Positions 13,441 to 27,488 of a stretch of DNA of 64,000 bases are shown here, one piece after another. The DNA is taken from positions 56,691,009 through 56,755,008 of the forward strand of contig OX439128.1 in the NCBI GenBank assembly GCA_949318235.1. The letters are read 5' to 3'. This DNA comes from Ecdyonurus torrentis. Lineage: Eukaryota > Arthropoda > Insecta > Ephemeroptera > Heptageniidae. The translations under genes were made by a program, and so were the position numbers. Under the pieces are notes generated by a model, which saw nothing but the letters and a program-made list of their open reading frames with translations, was not told where the DNA came from and ran no database searches. Numbering within the stretch: the first letter of the stretch is position 1; the number at the start of each line of letters is the position of its first letter.

Positions 13441-14999
13441 GACTGTGAATACGATTTTTGATATATCTCCGAAGCTAATAAAGCTACAGGCTTGCGGTTT
13501 AAACTAAAATGTAGGACTAACAGACTTGCAAAGAAAAGGTTATTACACCTTAATCGCTTCAATGCAAACTTTCGCAGTTATAGAGAATCTCAGTGCTTTC
13601 TCAACGTAGTTTTCTGACTAAGAATACGATTTTTAATGATATCTTGAAACTAATAAAGCTACAGGCATGCGGTTTGAACTGAAATGTAGGACTAACAGAC
13701 TTGCAAAGAAAAGGTTATTACACCTTAATCGCTCTAATGCAAACTTTCGCGGTTATAGAGAATCTCAGTGCTTTCTCATCGTACTTTTCAGACTGTGAAT
13801 ACGATTTTTGATGATACCTCCGAAACTAATAAAGCTACAGACTTGCGATTTGAACTTAAATTTAGGACCTACAAACTTGCAAAGAAAAGTTAATTACACC
13901 TGAATTGCTCCAATGCAAACTTTCGCAGTTATTAGAAATCACAGTGCTTTCTCATCGTACTTTTCAGACTGTGAATACAATTTTTGATGATATCTCTAAA
14001 ACTAAAAAAGCTACAGGTTTGCGGTTTAAAATAAAATGTAGAACTAAGAGACTTGCAAAGAAAAGGTTATTATACCTTAATCGCTTCAATGCAAATTTTG
14101 GCAGTTATATAGAATCTCAGTGCTTTCTCAACGTAATTTTCAGACTAGGAATACGATTTTTGATAATATCTTTGAAACTAATAAAGCTACAGGCATGCGG
14201 TTTGAAATAAAATGTAGGACTAACAGACTTGCAAACTAAAGGTTATTACACCTTAGTCGCTCAAATGCATACTTTCGCAGTTATAGAAAACCTCAGTGCA
14301 TTCTCGTCGTACTTTTCAGACTGTGAATACGATTTTTGATGATATCTCTGAAACTAGTAAAGCTACAGCCTTGCGGTTTGAACTTAAATGTAGCACTTGC
14401 AGACTTGCAAAGAAAAGGTTATTACACCTTAATCGTTCCAATGCAAACTTTCGCAGTTATAGAGAATCTCAGTGCTTTCTGATCGTACTTTTCAGACTGT
14501 GAATACGATTTTTGATTATATCTCCAAAACTAATAAAGCTACAGGCTTGCGATTTGAACTAAAATGTAGGACTAACAGACTTGCAAAGAAAAGGTTATTA
14601 CACCTTAATCGCTCCAATGCAAACTTTCGCAGGTATAGAATATCTCAGTGCTTTCTCGTCGTACTTTTCAGACTGTGAATACGATTTTTGATGATATCTC
14701 TGAAACTAGTAAAGCTACAGCCTTGCGAATTTGACTTAAATGTAGCACTAACAGACTTGCAAAGAAAAGGTTATTACACCTTAATGGCTCCAATGCAAAC
14801 TTTCGCAGTTATAGAGAATCTCAGTGCTTTGTCATCGTACCTTTCAGACTGTGAATACGATTGTTGATGATAAATCCGAAGCTAATAAAGCTACAGGCTT
14901 GCGGTTTAAACTAAAATGTAGAACTAACAGACTTGCAAAGAAAAGGTTATTACACCTTAATCGCTCGAATGCATACTTTCACAGTTATAGAAAACCTCA

Positions 15000-15175
15000 G
15001 TGCTTTCTCGTCGTACTTTTCAGACTGTGAATATGATTTTTGATGATATCTCTGAAACTAGTAAAGCTACAGCCTTGCGAATTGGACTTAAATGTAGCAC
15101 TAACAGACTTGCAAAGAAATGGTTATTACACCTTAATGGCTCCAATGCAAACTTTCGCAGTTATAGAGAATCTCA
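15000..15175 (+). repeat. Reference 176-bp monomer of array 1
   Basis: One full repeat unit, with the arbitrary start GTGCTTTCTC. Landmarks in order: TACTTTTCAGACTGTGAATA, TTTTTGATGATATCTC, the very stable ACTAGTAAAGCTACAG (ACTAATAAAGCTACAG in most types), the variable CGGTTTGAACTGAAATGTA region (here type d, GCGAATTGGAC), CTAACAGACTTGCAAAGAAA, GTTATTACACCTTAAT, and TTTCGCAGTTATAGAGAA leading into the next unit. Across the array the AAAGCTAC and AACAGACTTGCAAAGAAAA blocks change least. The CTTTTCAGACTGTGAATACG region and the TTATTACACC...CCAATGC region change most and define the monomer types. Confidence 0.9.
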
Positions 15176-16407
15176 GTGCTTTGTCATCGTACTTTTCAGA
15201 CTGTGAATACGATTGTTGATGATAAATCCGAAGCTAATAAAGCTACAGGCTTGCGGTTTAAACTAAAATGTAGGACTAACAGACTTACAAAGAAAAGGTT
15301 ATTACACCTTATTCGCTCCAATGCAAACTTACGCAGTTATAGAGAATCTCAGTGCTTTCTCATCGTACTTTTTTGACTGTGGATACGAATTTTGATGATA
15401 TCTCCGAAACTAATAAAGCTACAGGCTTGCGGTTTGAACTGAAATGTAGCACTAACAGACTTGCAAAGAAAAGGTTATTACACCTTATTCGCTCCAATGC
15501 AAACTTTCGCAGTTATAGAGAATCTCAGTGCTTTCTCATCGTACTTTTCAGACCGTGAATACGCTTGTTGATGATATCTCCAAAACTAATAAAGCTACAG
15601 GCTTGCGGTTTGAACTAAAATGTAGAACTAACAGACTTGCAAAGAAAAAGGTTATTACACCTTAATCGCTGCAATGCAAATTTTCGCAGTGCTAGAAAAT
15701 CTCAGTGCTTTCTGATCGTACTTTGCAGACTGTGGATACGAGTTTTGATGATATCTGCGAAACTAATAAAGCTACAGGCTTGCGGTTTAAACTAAAATGT
15801 AGGACTAACAGACTTGCAAAGAAAAGGTTATTACACCTCATTCGCTCGAATGGAAACTTTCGCAGTAATAGAGAATCTCAGTGCTTTCTCATCGTACTTT
15901 TTTGACTGTGGATACGAATTTTGATGATATCTCCGAAACTAATATAGCTACAGGCTTGCGGTTTGAACTGAAATGTAGGACTAACAGACTTGCAAAGAAA
16001 ACGTTATTACACCTTAATCGCTCCAATGCATACTTTCGCAGTTATAGAGAATCTCAGTTCTTTCTCATCGTACTTTTCAAACCGTAAATACGATTGTTGA
16101 TGATATCTCCAAAACTAATAAAGCTACAGGCTTGCGGTTTGAAATAAATTGTAGGACTAACAGACTTGCAAAGAAAAGGTTATTACACCTCAATCGCTCG
16201 AATGGAAACTTTCGCAGTAATAGAGAATCGCAGTGCTTTCTCATCGTTCTTTTTTGACTGTGAATACGATTTTTGATATATCTCCGAAGCTAATAAAGCT
16301 ACAGGCTTGCGGTTTGAATTAAAATGTAGGACTAACAGACTTGCAAAGAAAAGGTTATTACACCTTAATCGCTCCAATGCAAACTTTCGCAGGTATAGAA
16401 TATCTCA

Positions 16408-17815
16408 GTGCTTTCTCGTCGTACTTTTCAGACTGTGAATACGATTTTTGATGATATCTCTGAAACTAGTAAAGCTACAGCCTTGCGAATTTGACTTAAG
16501 CGTAGCACTAACAGACTTGCAAAGAAAAGGTTATTACACCTTAATGGCTCCAATGCAAACTTTCGCAGTTATATAGAATCTCAGTGCTTTGTCATCGTAC
16601 TTTTCAGACTGTGAATACGATTGTTGATGATAAATCCGAAGCTAATAAAGCTACAGGCTTGCGGTTTAAACTAAAATGTAGGACTAACAGACTTGCAAAG
16701 AAAAGGTTATTACACCTTAATCGCTCGAATGCATACCTTCACAGTTATAGAAAACCTCAGTGCTTTCTCGTCGTACTTTTCAGACTGTGAATATGATTTT
16801 TGATGATATCTCTGAAACTAGTAAAGCTACAGCCTTGCGAATTGGACTTAAATGTAGCACTAACAGACTTGCAAAGAAAAGGTTATTACACCTTAATCGC
16901 TCCAATGCAAACTTTCGCAGTTATAGAGAATCTCAGTGCTTTGTCATCGTACTTTTCAGACTGTGAATACGATTGTTGATGATAAATCCGAAGCTAATAA
17001 AGCTACAGGCTTGCGGTTTAAACTAAAATGTAGGACTAACAGACTTGCAAAGAAAAGGTTATTACACCTTTATCGCTCCAATGCAAACTTTCGCAGGTAT
17101 AGAATATCTCAGTGCTTTCTCGTCGTACTTTTCAGACTGTGAATACGATTTTTGATGATATCTCTGAAACTAGTAAAGCTACAGCCTTGTGAATTGAACT
17201 TAAATGTAGCACTAACAGACTTGCAAAGAAAAGGTTATTACACCTTAATGGCTCCAATGCAAACTTTCGAAGTTATAGAGAATCTCAGTGCTTTGTCATC
17301 GTACTTTTCAGACTGTGAATACGATTGTTGATGATAAATCCGAAGCTAATAAAGCTACAGGCTTGCGGTTTAAACTAAAATGTAGGACTAACAGACTTGC
17401 AAAGAAAAGGTTATTACACCTTAATCGCTCGAATGCATACTTTCGCAGTTATAGAAAACCTCAGTGCTTTCTCGTCGTACTTTTCAGACTGTGAATACGA
17501 TTTTTGATGATATCTCTGAAACTAGTAAAGCTACAGCCTTGCGAATTAGACTTAAATGTAGCACTAACAGACTTGCAAAGAAAAGTTTATTACACCTTAA
17601 TGGCTCCAATGCAAACTTTCGCAGTTATAGAGAATCTCAGTGCTTTGTCATCGTACTTTTCAGACTGTGAATACGATTGTTGATGATAAATCCGAAGCTA
17701 ATAAAGCTACAGGCTTGCGGTTTAAACTAAAATGTAGGACTAACAGACTTACAAAGAAAAGGTTATTACACCTTATTCGCTCCAATGCAAACTTTCGCAG
17801 TTATAGAGAATCTCA
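16408..17815 (+). repeat. c/d dimer block (eight monomers)
   Basis: Monomers alternate d, c, d, c, d, c, d, c, with type c starting at 16,584, 16,936, 17,288 and 17,640. A type b monomer begins at 17,816. This is the clearest 352-bp dimeric higher-order repeat. The preceding smaller block at about 14,640-15,351 has the same order and lies 1,760 bp (ten monomers) upstream of its counterpart here. Most of this block is copied at 20,981-22,060, 4,045 bp downstream. Confidence 0.85.
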
Positions 17816-20804
17816 GTGCTTTCTCATCGTACTTTTTTGACTGTGGATACGAATTTTGATGATATCTCCGAAACTAATAAAGCTACAGGCTTGCGGTTTA
17901 AACTAAAATGTAGGACTAACAGACTTGCAAAGAAAAGGTTATTACACCTTAATCGCTCCAATGCAAACTTTCGCGGTTATAGAGAATCTCAGTGCTTTCT
18001 CATCGTACTTTTCAGACTGTGAATACGATTTTTGATGATATCTACGAAACTAAAAAAGCTACAAGCTTGCGGTTTGAAATAAAATGTAGGACTAACAGAC
18101 TTGCAAAGAAAAGGTTATTACACCTCAATCGCTCGAATGGAAACTTTCGCAGTAATAGAGAATCGCAGTGCTTTCTCATCGTTCTTTTTTGACTGTGAAT
18201 ACGATTTTTGATATATCTCCGAAGCTAATAAAGCTACAGGCTTGCGGTTTGAACTAAAATGTAGGACTAACAGACTTGCAAATAAAAGGTTATTACACCT
18301 TAATCGCTTCAATGCAAACTTTCGCAGTTATAGAGAATCTCAGTGCTTTCTCAACGTAGTTTTCAGACTGTGGATACGAATTTTGATGATATCTCCGAAA
18401 CTAATAAAGCTACAGGCTTGCGGTTTGAACTGTAATGTAGGTCTAACAGACTTGCAAAGAAAACGTTATTACACCTTAATCGCTCCAATGCATACTTTCG
18501 CAGTTATAGAGAATCTCAGTGCTTTCTCATCGTACTTTTCAGACCGTGAATACGATTGTTGATGATATCTCCGAAACTAATAAAGCTACAGGCTTGCGGT
18601 TTGAACTGAAATGTAGGACTAACAGACTTGCAAAGAAAAGGTAATAACACCTTATTCGCTCCAATGCAAACTTTCGAAGTTATAGAAAACCTCAGTGCTT
18701 TCTCGTCGTACTTTTCAGACTGTGAATATGATTTTTGATGATATCTCCGAAACTAGTAAAGCTACAGGCTTGTGGTTTAAACTTAAATGTAGGACTAACA
18801 GATTTGCAAAGAAAAGGTTATAACACCTTAATCGCAACAATGCAAACTTTCGCAGTTATAGAGAATCTCAGTTTTTCTCATAGTACTTTTTAGACTGCGA
18901 ATAAGATTTTTGATGATATCTCTAAAACTAATAAAGCTACTCGCTTTCGGTTTGAACTAAAATGTAGTACTAACAGACTTTCAAAGAAAAGGTTATTACA
19001 CCTTAATCGCTCCAATGCATACTTTCGCAGTTATAGAGAATCTCAGTTCTTTCTCATCGTACTTTTCAGACCGTAAATACGATTGTTGATGATATCTCCA
19101 AAACTAATAAAGCTACAGGCTTGCGGTTTGAACTAAAATGTAGGTTTAACAGACTTGCAAAGAAAAGGTTATTACACCTTATTCGCTCCAATGCAAACTT
19201 TCGCGGTTATAGAGAATCTCAGTGCTTTCTCATCGTAATTTTCAGACTGTGAATACGATTTTTGATGATATCTCCGAAACTAAAAAAGCTACAAGCTTGC
19301 GGTTTGAAATAAAATGTAGGACTAACAGACTTGCAAAGAAAAGGTTATTACACCTCAATCGCTCGAATGGAAACTTTCGCAGTAATAGAGAATCGCAGTG
19401 CTTTTTCATCGTTCTTTTTTGACTGTGAATACGATTTTTGATATATTTCCGAAGCTAATAAAGCTACAGGCTTGCGGTTTGAACTTAAATGTAGGACTAA
19501 CAGACTTGCAAAGAAAAGGTTATTACACCTTAATCGCTTCAATGCAAACTTTCGCAGTTATAGAGAATCTCAGTGCTTTCTCAACGTAGTTTTCAGACTG
19601 TGGATACGAATTTTGATGATATCTCCGAAACTAATAAAGCTACAGGCTTGCGGTTTGAACTGAAATGTAGGACTAACAGACTTGCAAAGAAAACGTTATT
19701 ACACCTTAATGGCTCCAATGCAAACTTTCGCAGTTATAGAGAATCTCAGTGCTTTGTCATCGTACTTTTCAGACTGTGAATACGATTGTTGATGATAAAT
19801 CCGAAGCTAATAAAGCTACAGGCTTGCGGTTTAAACTAAAATGTAGGACTAACAGACTTACAAAGAAAAGGTTATTACACCTTATTTGCTCCAATGCAAA
19901 CTTTCGCAGTTATAGAGAATCTCAGTGCTTTCTTATCGTACTTTTTTGACTGTGGATACGAATTTTGATGATATCTCCGAAACTAATAAAGCTACAGGCT
20001 TGCGGTTTGAACTGAAATATAGGACTAACAGACTTGCAAAGAAAAGGTTATAACACCTTAATCGCTCCAATGCATACTTTCGCAGTTATAGAGAATCTCA
20101 GTTCTTTCTCATCGTACTTTTCAAACCGTAAATAAGATTGTTGATGATATCTCCAAAACTAATAAAGCTACAGGCTTGCGGTTTGAACTAAAATGTAGGA
20201 CTAACAGACTTGCAAAGAAAAGGTTATTACACCTTAATCGCTCCAATGCAAACTTTCGCGGTTATAGAGAATCTCAGTGCTTTCTCATCGTACTTTTCTG
20301 ACTGTGAATACGATTTTTGATGATATCTCCGAAACTAAAAAAGCTACAAGCTTGCGGTTTGAAATAAAATTTAGGACTAACAGACTTGCAAAGAAAAGGT
20401 TATTACACCTCAATCGCTCGAATGGAAACTTTCGCAGTAATAGAGAATCTCAGTGCTTTCTCATCGTACTTTTCTGACTGTGAATACGATTTTTGATGAT
20501 ATCTCCGAAACTAAAAAAGCTACAAGCTTGCGGTTTGAAATAAAATTTAGGACTAACAGACTTGCAAAGAAAAGGTTATTACACCTTAATCGCTCCAATG
20601 CAAACTTTCGCAGTTATAGAATATCTCAGTGCTTTTTCAACGTAGTTTTCAGACTAAGAATACGATTTTTGATGATATCTTTTAAACTAATAAAGCTACA
20701 AGCATGCGGTTTGAACTGAAATTTAGGACTAACAGCCTTGCAAACAAAAGGTTATTACACCTTAATCGCTCGAATGCATACTTTCGCAGTTATAGAAAAC
20801 CTCA

Positions 20805-21860
20805 GTGCTTTCTCGTCGTACTTTTCAGACTGTGAATACGATTTTTGATGATATCTCTGAAACTAGTAAAGCTACAGTTTTGCGAATTGGACTTAAAAGT
20901 AGCACTAACAGACTTGCAAAGAAAATGTTTTTACACCTTAATGGCTCCAATGCAAACTTTCGCAGTTATAGAGAATCTCAGTGCTTTGTCATCGTACTTT
21001 TCAGACTGTGAATACGATTGTTGATGATAAATCCGAAGCTAATAAAGCTACAGGCTTGCGGTTTAAACTAAAATGTAGGACTAACAGACTTGCAAAGAAA
21101 AGGTTATTACACCTTTATCGCTCCAATGCAAACTTTCGCAGGTATAGAATATCTCAGTGCTTTCTCGTCGTACTTTTCAGACTGTGAATACGATTTTTGA
21201 TGATATCTCTGAAACTAGTAAAGCTACAGCCTTGTGAATTGGACTTAAATGTAGCACTAACAGACTTGCAAAGAAAAGGTTATTACACCTTAATGGCTCC
21301 AATGCAAACTTTCGCAGTTATAGAGAATCTCAGTGCTTTGTCATCGTACTTTTCAGACTGTGAATACGATTGTTGATGATAAATCCGAAGCTAATAAAGC
21401 TACAGGCTTGCGGTTTAAACTAAAATGTAGGACTAACAGACTTGCAAAGAAAAGGTTATTACACCTTAATCGCTCGAATGCATACTTTCGCAGTTATAGA
21501 AAACCTCAGTGCTTTCTCGTCGTACTTTTCAGACTGTGAATACGATTTTTGATGATATCTCTGAAACTAGTAAAGCTACAGCCTTGCGAATTGGACTTAA
21601 ATGTAGCACTAACAGACTTGCAAAGAAAAGGTTATTACACCTTAATGGCTCCAATGCAAACTTTCGCAGTTATAGAGAATCTCAGTGCTTTGTCATCGTA
21701 CTTTTCAGACTGTGAATACGATTGTTGATGATAAATCCGAAGCTAATAAAGCTACAGGCTTGCGGTTTAAACTAAAATGTAGGACTAACAGACTTACAAA
21801 GAAAAGGTTATTACACCTTATTCGCTCCAATGCAAACTTTCGCAGTTATAGAGAATCTCA
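20805..21860 (+). repeat. c/d dimer block (copy of 16.8-17.8 kb)
   Basis: The order is d (20,805), c (20,981), d, c (21,333), d (21,509), c (21,685), then type b at 21,861. From 20,981 on it lies exactly 4,045 bp (23 monomers) downstream of its partner at 16,936-17,815. The same segment recurs 5,628 bp (32 monomers) further on, at 26,961-27,488. The first d monomer carries its own changes (CTACAGTTTTGCGAATT, GAAAATGTTTTTACACC). Confidence 0.82.
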
Positions 21861-23267
21861 GTGCTTTCTCATCGTACTTTTTTGACTGTGGATACGAATT
21901 TTGATGATATCTCCGAAACTAATAAAGCTACAGGCTTGCGGTTTGAACTGAAATGTAGGACTAACAGACTTGCAAAGAAAACGTTATTACACCTTAATCG
22001 CTCCAATGCATACTTTCGCAGGTATAGAGAATCTCAGTTCTTTCTCATCGTACTTTTCAGACCGTAAATACGATTTTTGATTATATCTCCGAAACTAATA
22101 AAGCTACAGGCTTGCGATTTGAACTAAAATGTAGGACTAACAGACTTGCAAAGAAAAGGTTATTACACCTTAATCGCTCCAATGCAAACTTTCGCAGTTA
22201 TAGAAAACCTCAGTGCTTTCTCGTCGTACTTTTCAGACTGTGAATACGATATTTGATGATATCTCTGAAACTAGTAAAGCTACAGCCTTGCGAATTGGAC
22301 ATAAATGTAGCACTAACAGACTTGCAAAGAAAAGGTTATTACACCTTAATGGCTCCAATGCAAACTTTCGCAGTTATAGAGAATCTCAGTGCTTTGTCAT
22401 CGTACTTATCAGACTGTGAATACGATTGTTGATGATAAATCCGAAGCTAATAAAGCTACAGGCTTGCGGTTTAAACTAAAATGTAGGACTAACAGACTTG
22501 CAAAGAAAAGGTTATTACACCTTAATCGCTCGAATGCATACTTTCACAGTTATAGAAAACCTCAGTGCTTTCTCGTCGTACTTTTCAGACTGTGAATATG
22601 ATTTTTGATGATATCTCTGAAACTAGTAAAGCTACAGCCTTGCAAATTGGACTTAAATGTAGCACTAACAGACTTGCAAAGAAAACGTTATTACACCTTA
22701 ATCGCTCCAATGCATACTTTCGCAGTTATAGAGAATCTCAGTTCTTTCTCATCGTACTTTTCAAACCGTAAATACGATTGTTGATGATATCTCCAAAACT
22801 AATAAAGCTACAGGCTTGCGGTTTGAACTAAAATGTAGGACTAACAGACTTGCAAAGAAAAGGTTATTACACCTTAATCGCTCCAATGCAAACTTTCGCG
22901 GTTATAGAGAATCTCAGTGCTTTCTCATCGTACTTTTCAGACTGTGAATACGATTTTTGATGATATCTCCGAAACTAAAAAAGCTACAAGCTTGCGGTTT
23001 AAAATAAAATTTAGGACTAACAGACTTGCAAAGAAAAGGTTATTACACCTCAATCGCTCGAATGGAAACTTTCGCAGTAATAGAGAATCGCAGTGCTTTC
23101 TCATCGTTCTTTTTTGACTGTGAATACGATTTTTGATATATCTCCGAAGCTAATAAAGCTACAGGCTTGCGGTTTGAACTAAAATGTAGGACTAACAGAC
23201 TTGCAAAGAAAAGGTTATTACACCTTAATCGCTTCAATGCAAACTTTCGCAGGTATAGAATATCTCA

Positions 23268-24323
23268 GTGCTTTCTCGTCGTACTTTTCAGACTGTGAAT
23301 ACGATTTTTGATGATATCTCTGAAACTAGTAAAGCTACAGCCTTGCGAATTTGACTTAAATGTAGCACTAACAGACTTGCAAAGAAAAGGTTATTACACC
23401 TTAATGGCTCCAATGCAAACTTTCGCAGTTATAGAGAATCTCAGTGCTTTGTCATCGTTCTTTTCAGACTGTGAATACGATTGTTGATGATAAATCCGAA
23501 GCTAATAAAGCTACAGGCTTGCGGTTTAAACTAAAATGTAGGACTAACAGACTTGCAAAGAAAAGGTTATTACACCTTAATCGCTCGAATGCATACCTTC
23601 ACAGTTATAGAAAACCTTAGTGCTTTCTCGTCGTACTTTTCAGACTGTGAATATGATTTTTGATGATATCTCTGAAACTAGTAAAGCTACAGCCTTGCGA
23701 ATTGGACTTAAATGTAGCACTAACAGACTTGCAAAGAAAAGGTTATTACACCTTAATGGCTCCAATGCAAACTTTCGCAGTTATAGAGAATCTCAGTGCT
23801 TTGTCATCGTACTTTTCAGACTGTGAATACGATTGTTGATGATAAATCCGAAGCTAATAAAGCTACAGGCTTGCGGTTTAAACTAAAATGTAGGACTAAC
23901 AGACTTGCAAAGAAAAGGTTATTACACCTTTATCGCTCCAATGCAAACTTTCGCAGGTATAGAATATCTCAGTGCTTTCTCGTCGTACTTTTCAGACTGT
24001 GAATACGATTTTTGATGATATCTCTGAAACTAGTAAAGCTACAGCCTTGTGAATTGGACTTAAATTTAGCACTAACAGACTTGCAAAGAAAAGGTTATTA
24101 CACCTTAATGGCTCCAATGCAAACTTTCGCAGTTATAGAGAATCTCAGTGCTTTGTCATCGTACTTTTCAGACTGTGAATACGATTGTTGCTGATAAATC
24201 CGAAGCTAATAAAGCTACAGGCTTGCGGTTTAAACTAAAATGTAGGACTAACAGACTTGCAAAGAAAAGGTTATTACACCTTAATCGCTCGAATGCAAAC
24301 TTTCGCAGTTATAGAGAATCTCA
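23268..24323 (+). repeat. c/d dimer block
   Basis: Order d, c (about 23,444), d (23,620), c (23,796), d, c (24,148), then type b at 24,324. It carries the private markers GTCATCGTTCTTTTCAG and GCATACCTTCACAG, which recur near 28,550 and 30,655. The block and its right flank are repeated about 5,100 bp and then 4,748 bp downstream, meaning that two monomers were lost from the later copy. Confidence 0.8.
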
Positions 24324-26784
24324 GTGCTTTCTCATCGTACTTTTTTGACTGTGGATACGAATTTTGATGAAATCTCCGAAACTAATAAAGCTACAGGCTT
24401 GCAGTTTGAACTGAATTGTAGGACTAACAGACTTGCAAAGAAAACGTTATTACACCTTATTCGCTCCAATGCATACTTTCGCAGTTATAGAGAATCTCAG
24501 TTCTTTCTCATCGTACTTTTCAGACCGTAAATACGATTGTTGATATTATCTCCAAAACTAATAAAGCTACAGGCTTGCGGTTTGAACTAAAATGTAGGAC
24601 TAACAGACTTGCAAAGAAAAGGTTATTACACCTTAATCGCTCCAATGCAAACTTTCGCGGTTATAGAGAATCTCAGTGCTTTCTCATCGTACTTTTCAGA
24701 CTGTGAATACGATTTTTGATGATATCTACGAAACTAAAAAAGCTACAAGCTTGCAGTTTGAAATAAAATGTAGGACTAACAGACTTGCAAAGAAAAGGTT
24801 ATTACACCTCAATCGCTCGAATGGAAACTTTCGCAGTAATAGAGAATCGCAGTGCTTTCTCATCGTTCTTTTTTGACTGTGAATACGATTTTTGATATAT
24901 CTCCGAAGCTAATAAAGCTACAGGCTTGCGGTTTAAACTTAAATGTAGGACTAACAGACTTGCAAAGAAAAGGTTATAACACCTTAATCGCAACAATGCA
25001 AACTTTCGCAGTTATAGAGAATCTCAGTTTTTCTCATAGTACTTTTTAGACTGCGAATAAGATTTTTGATGATATCTCTAAAACTAATAAAGCTACTCGC
25101 TTTCGGTTTGAACTAAAATGTAGTACTAACAGACTTGCAAAGAAAAGTTTATTAAACCTTAATCGCTCCAATGCATACTTTCGCAGTTATAGAAAATCTC
25201 AGTTCTTTCTCATCGTACTTTTCAGACCGTAAATACGATTGTTGATGATATCTCCAAAACTAATAAAGCTACAGGCTTGCGGTTTGAACTAAAATGTAGG
25301 TTTAACAGACTTGCAAAGAAAAGGTTATTACACCTTAATCGCTCCAATGCAAACTTTCGCGGTTATAGAGAATCTCAGTGCTTTCTCATCGTAATTTTCA
25401 GACTGTGAATACGATTTTTGATGATATCTCCGAAACTAAAAAAGCTACAAGCTTGCGGTTTGAAATAAAATGTTGGACTAACAGACTTGCAAAGAAAAGG
25501 TTATTACACCTCAATCGCTCGAATGGAAACTTTCGCAGTATTAGAGAATCGCAGTGCTTTCTCATCGTTCTTTTTTGACTGTGAATACGATTTTTGATAT
25601 ATCTCCGAAGCTAATAAAGCTACAGGCTTGCGGTTTGAACTAAAATGTAGGACTAACAGACTTGCAAAGAAAAGGTTATTACACCTTAATCGCTTCAATG
25701 CAAACTTTCGCAGTTATAGAGAATCTCAGTGCTTTCTCAACGTAGTTTTCAGACTGTGGATACGAATTTTGATGATATCTCCGAAACTAATAAAGCTACA
25801 GGCTTGCGGTTTGAACTGAAATGTAGGACTAACAGACTTGCAAAGAAAACGTTATTACACCTTAATGGCTCCAATGCAAACTTTCGCAGTTATAGAGAAT
25901 CTTAGTGCTTTGTCATCGTACTTTTCAGACTGTGAATACGATTGTTGATGATAAATCCGAAGCTAATAAAGCTACAGGCTTGCGGTTTAAACTAAAATGT
26001 AGGACTAACAGACTTACAAAGAAAAGGTTATTACACCTTAATGGCTCCAATGCAAACTTTCGCAGTTATAGAGAATCTCAGTGCTTTGTCATCGTACTTT
26101 TCAGACTGTGAATACGATTGTTGATGATAAATCCGAAGCTAATAAAGCTACAGGCTTGCGGTTTAAACTAAAATGTAGGACTAACAGACTTACAAAGAAA
26201 AGGTTATTACACCTTATTCGCTCCAATGCAAACTTTCGCAGTTATAGAGAATCTCAGTGCTTTCTCATCGTACTTTTTTGACTGTGGATACGAATTTTGA
26301 TGATATCTCCGAAACTAATAAAGCTACAGGCTTGCGGTTTGAACTGAAATGTAGGACTAACAGACTTGCAAAGAAAACGTTATTACACCTTAATCGCTCC
26401 AATGCATACTTTCGCAGTTATAGAGAATCTCAGTTCTTTCTCATCGTATTTTTCAAACCGTAAATACGATTGTTGATGATATCTCCAAAACTAATAAAGC
26501 TACAGGCTTGCGGTTTGAACTAAAATGTAGGACTAACAGACTTGCAAAGAAAAGGTTATTACACCTTAATCGCTCCAATGCAAACTTTCGCGGTTATAGA
26601 GAATCTCAGTGCTTTCTCATCGTACTTTTCAGACTGTGAATACGATTTTTGATGATATCTCCGAAACTAAAAAAGCTACAAGCTTGCGGTTTGAAATAAA
26701 ATGTAGGACTAACAGACTTGCAAAGAAAAGATTATTACACCTTAATCGCTCCAATGCAAACTTTCGTAGGTATAGAATATCTCA

Positions 26785-27488
26785 GTGCTTTCTCGTCGTA
26801 CTTTTCAGACTGTGAATACGATTTTTGATGATATCTCTGAAACTAGTAAAGCTACAGCCTTGTGAATTAGACTTAATTGTAGCACTAACAGACTTGCAAA
26901 GAAAAGGTTATTACACCTTAATGGCTCCAATGCAAACTTTCGCAGTTATAGAGAATCTCAGTGCTTTGTCATCGTACTTTTCAGACTGTGAATACGATTG
27001 TTGATGATAAATCCGAAGCTAATAAAGCTACAGGCTTGCGGTTTAAACTAAAATGTAGGACTAACAGACTTGCAAAGAAAAGGTTATTACACCTTAATCG
27101 CTCGAATGCATACTTTCGCAGTTATAGAAAACCTCAGTGCTTTCTCGTCGTACTTTTCAGACTGTGAATACGATTTTTGATGATATCTCTGAAACTAGTA
27201 AAGCTACAGCCTTGCGAATTGGACTTAAATGTAGCACTAACAGACTTGCAAAGAAAAGGTTATTACACCTTAATTGCTCCAATGCAAACTTTCGCAGTTA
27301 TAGAGAATCTCAGTGCTTTGTCATCGTACTTTTCAGACTGTGAATACGATTGTTGATGATAAATCCGAAGCTAATAAAGCTACAGGCTTGCGGTTTAAAC
27401 TAAAATGTAGGACTAACAGACTTACAAAGAAAAGGTTATTACACCTTATTCGCTCCAATGCAAACTTTCGCAGTTATAGAGAATCTCA
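26785..27488 (+). repeat. c/d dimer block
   Basis: Order d, c (26,961), d (27,137), c (27,313), then type b at 27,489. The segment from 26,961 is the 5,628-bp copy of 21,333-21,860. It is preceded by a monomer with GAAAAGATTATTAC and CGTAGGTATAG that distinguishes it from the other blocks. Confidence 0.78.

Larger units (their letters stand above)
1..14230 (+). repeat. Array 1, older mosaic domain (no c/d dimers)
   Basis: This part contains monomer types marked by TCAGACCGTGAATACG (a), TTTTTTGACTGTGGATACGA (b), CTCGAATGGAAACTTTCGCA followed by GATTTTTGATATATC (e, one base shorter, 175 bp), and GACTGCGAATAAG with CTACTCGCTTTCGG or CTACTGGCTTTC (f). The marker GTGCTTTGTCATCG of type c, and the type d signature CTACAGCCTTGCGAATT, are absent here. 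Type d-like AGTAAAGCTACAGCC first appears near 14,350 and type c near 14,820. Substitutions between neighbours are more scattered than downstream, so this looks like a less recently homogenised part. The right boundary is approximate because marker types change over a few monomers. Confidence 0.75.
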
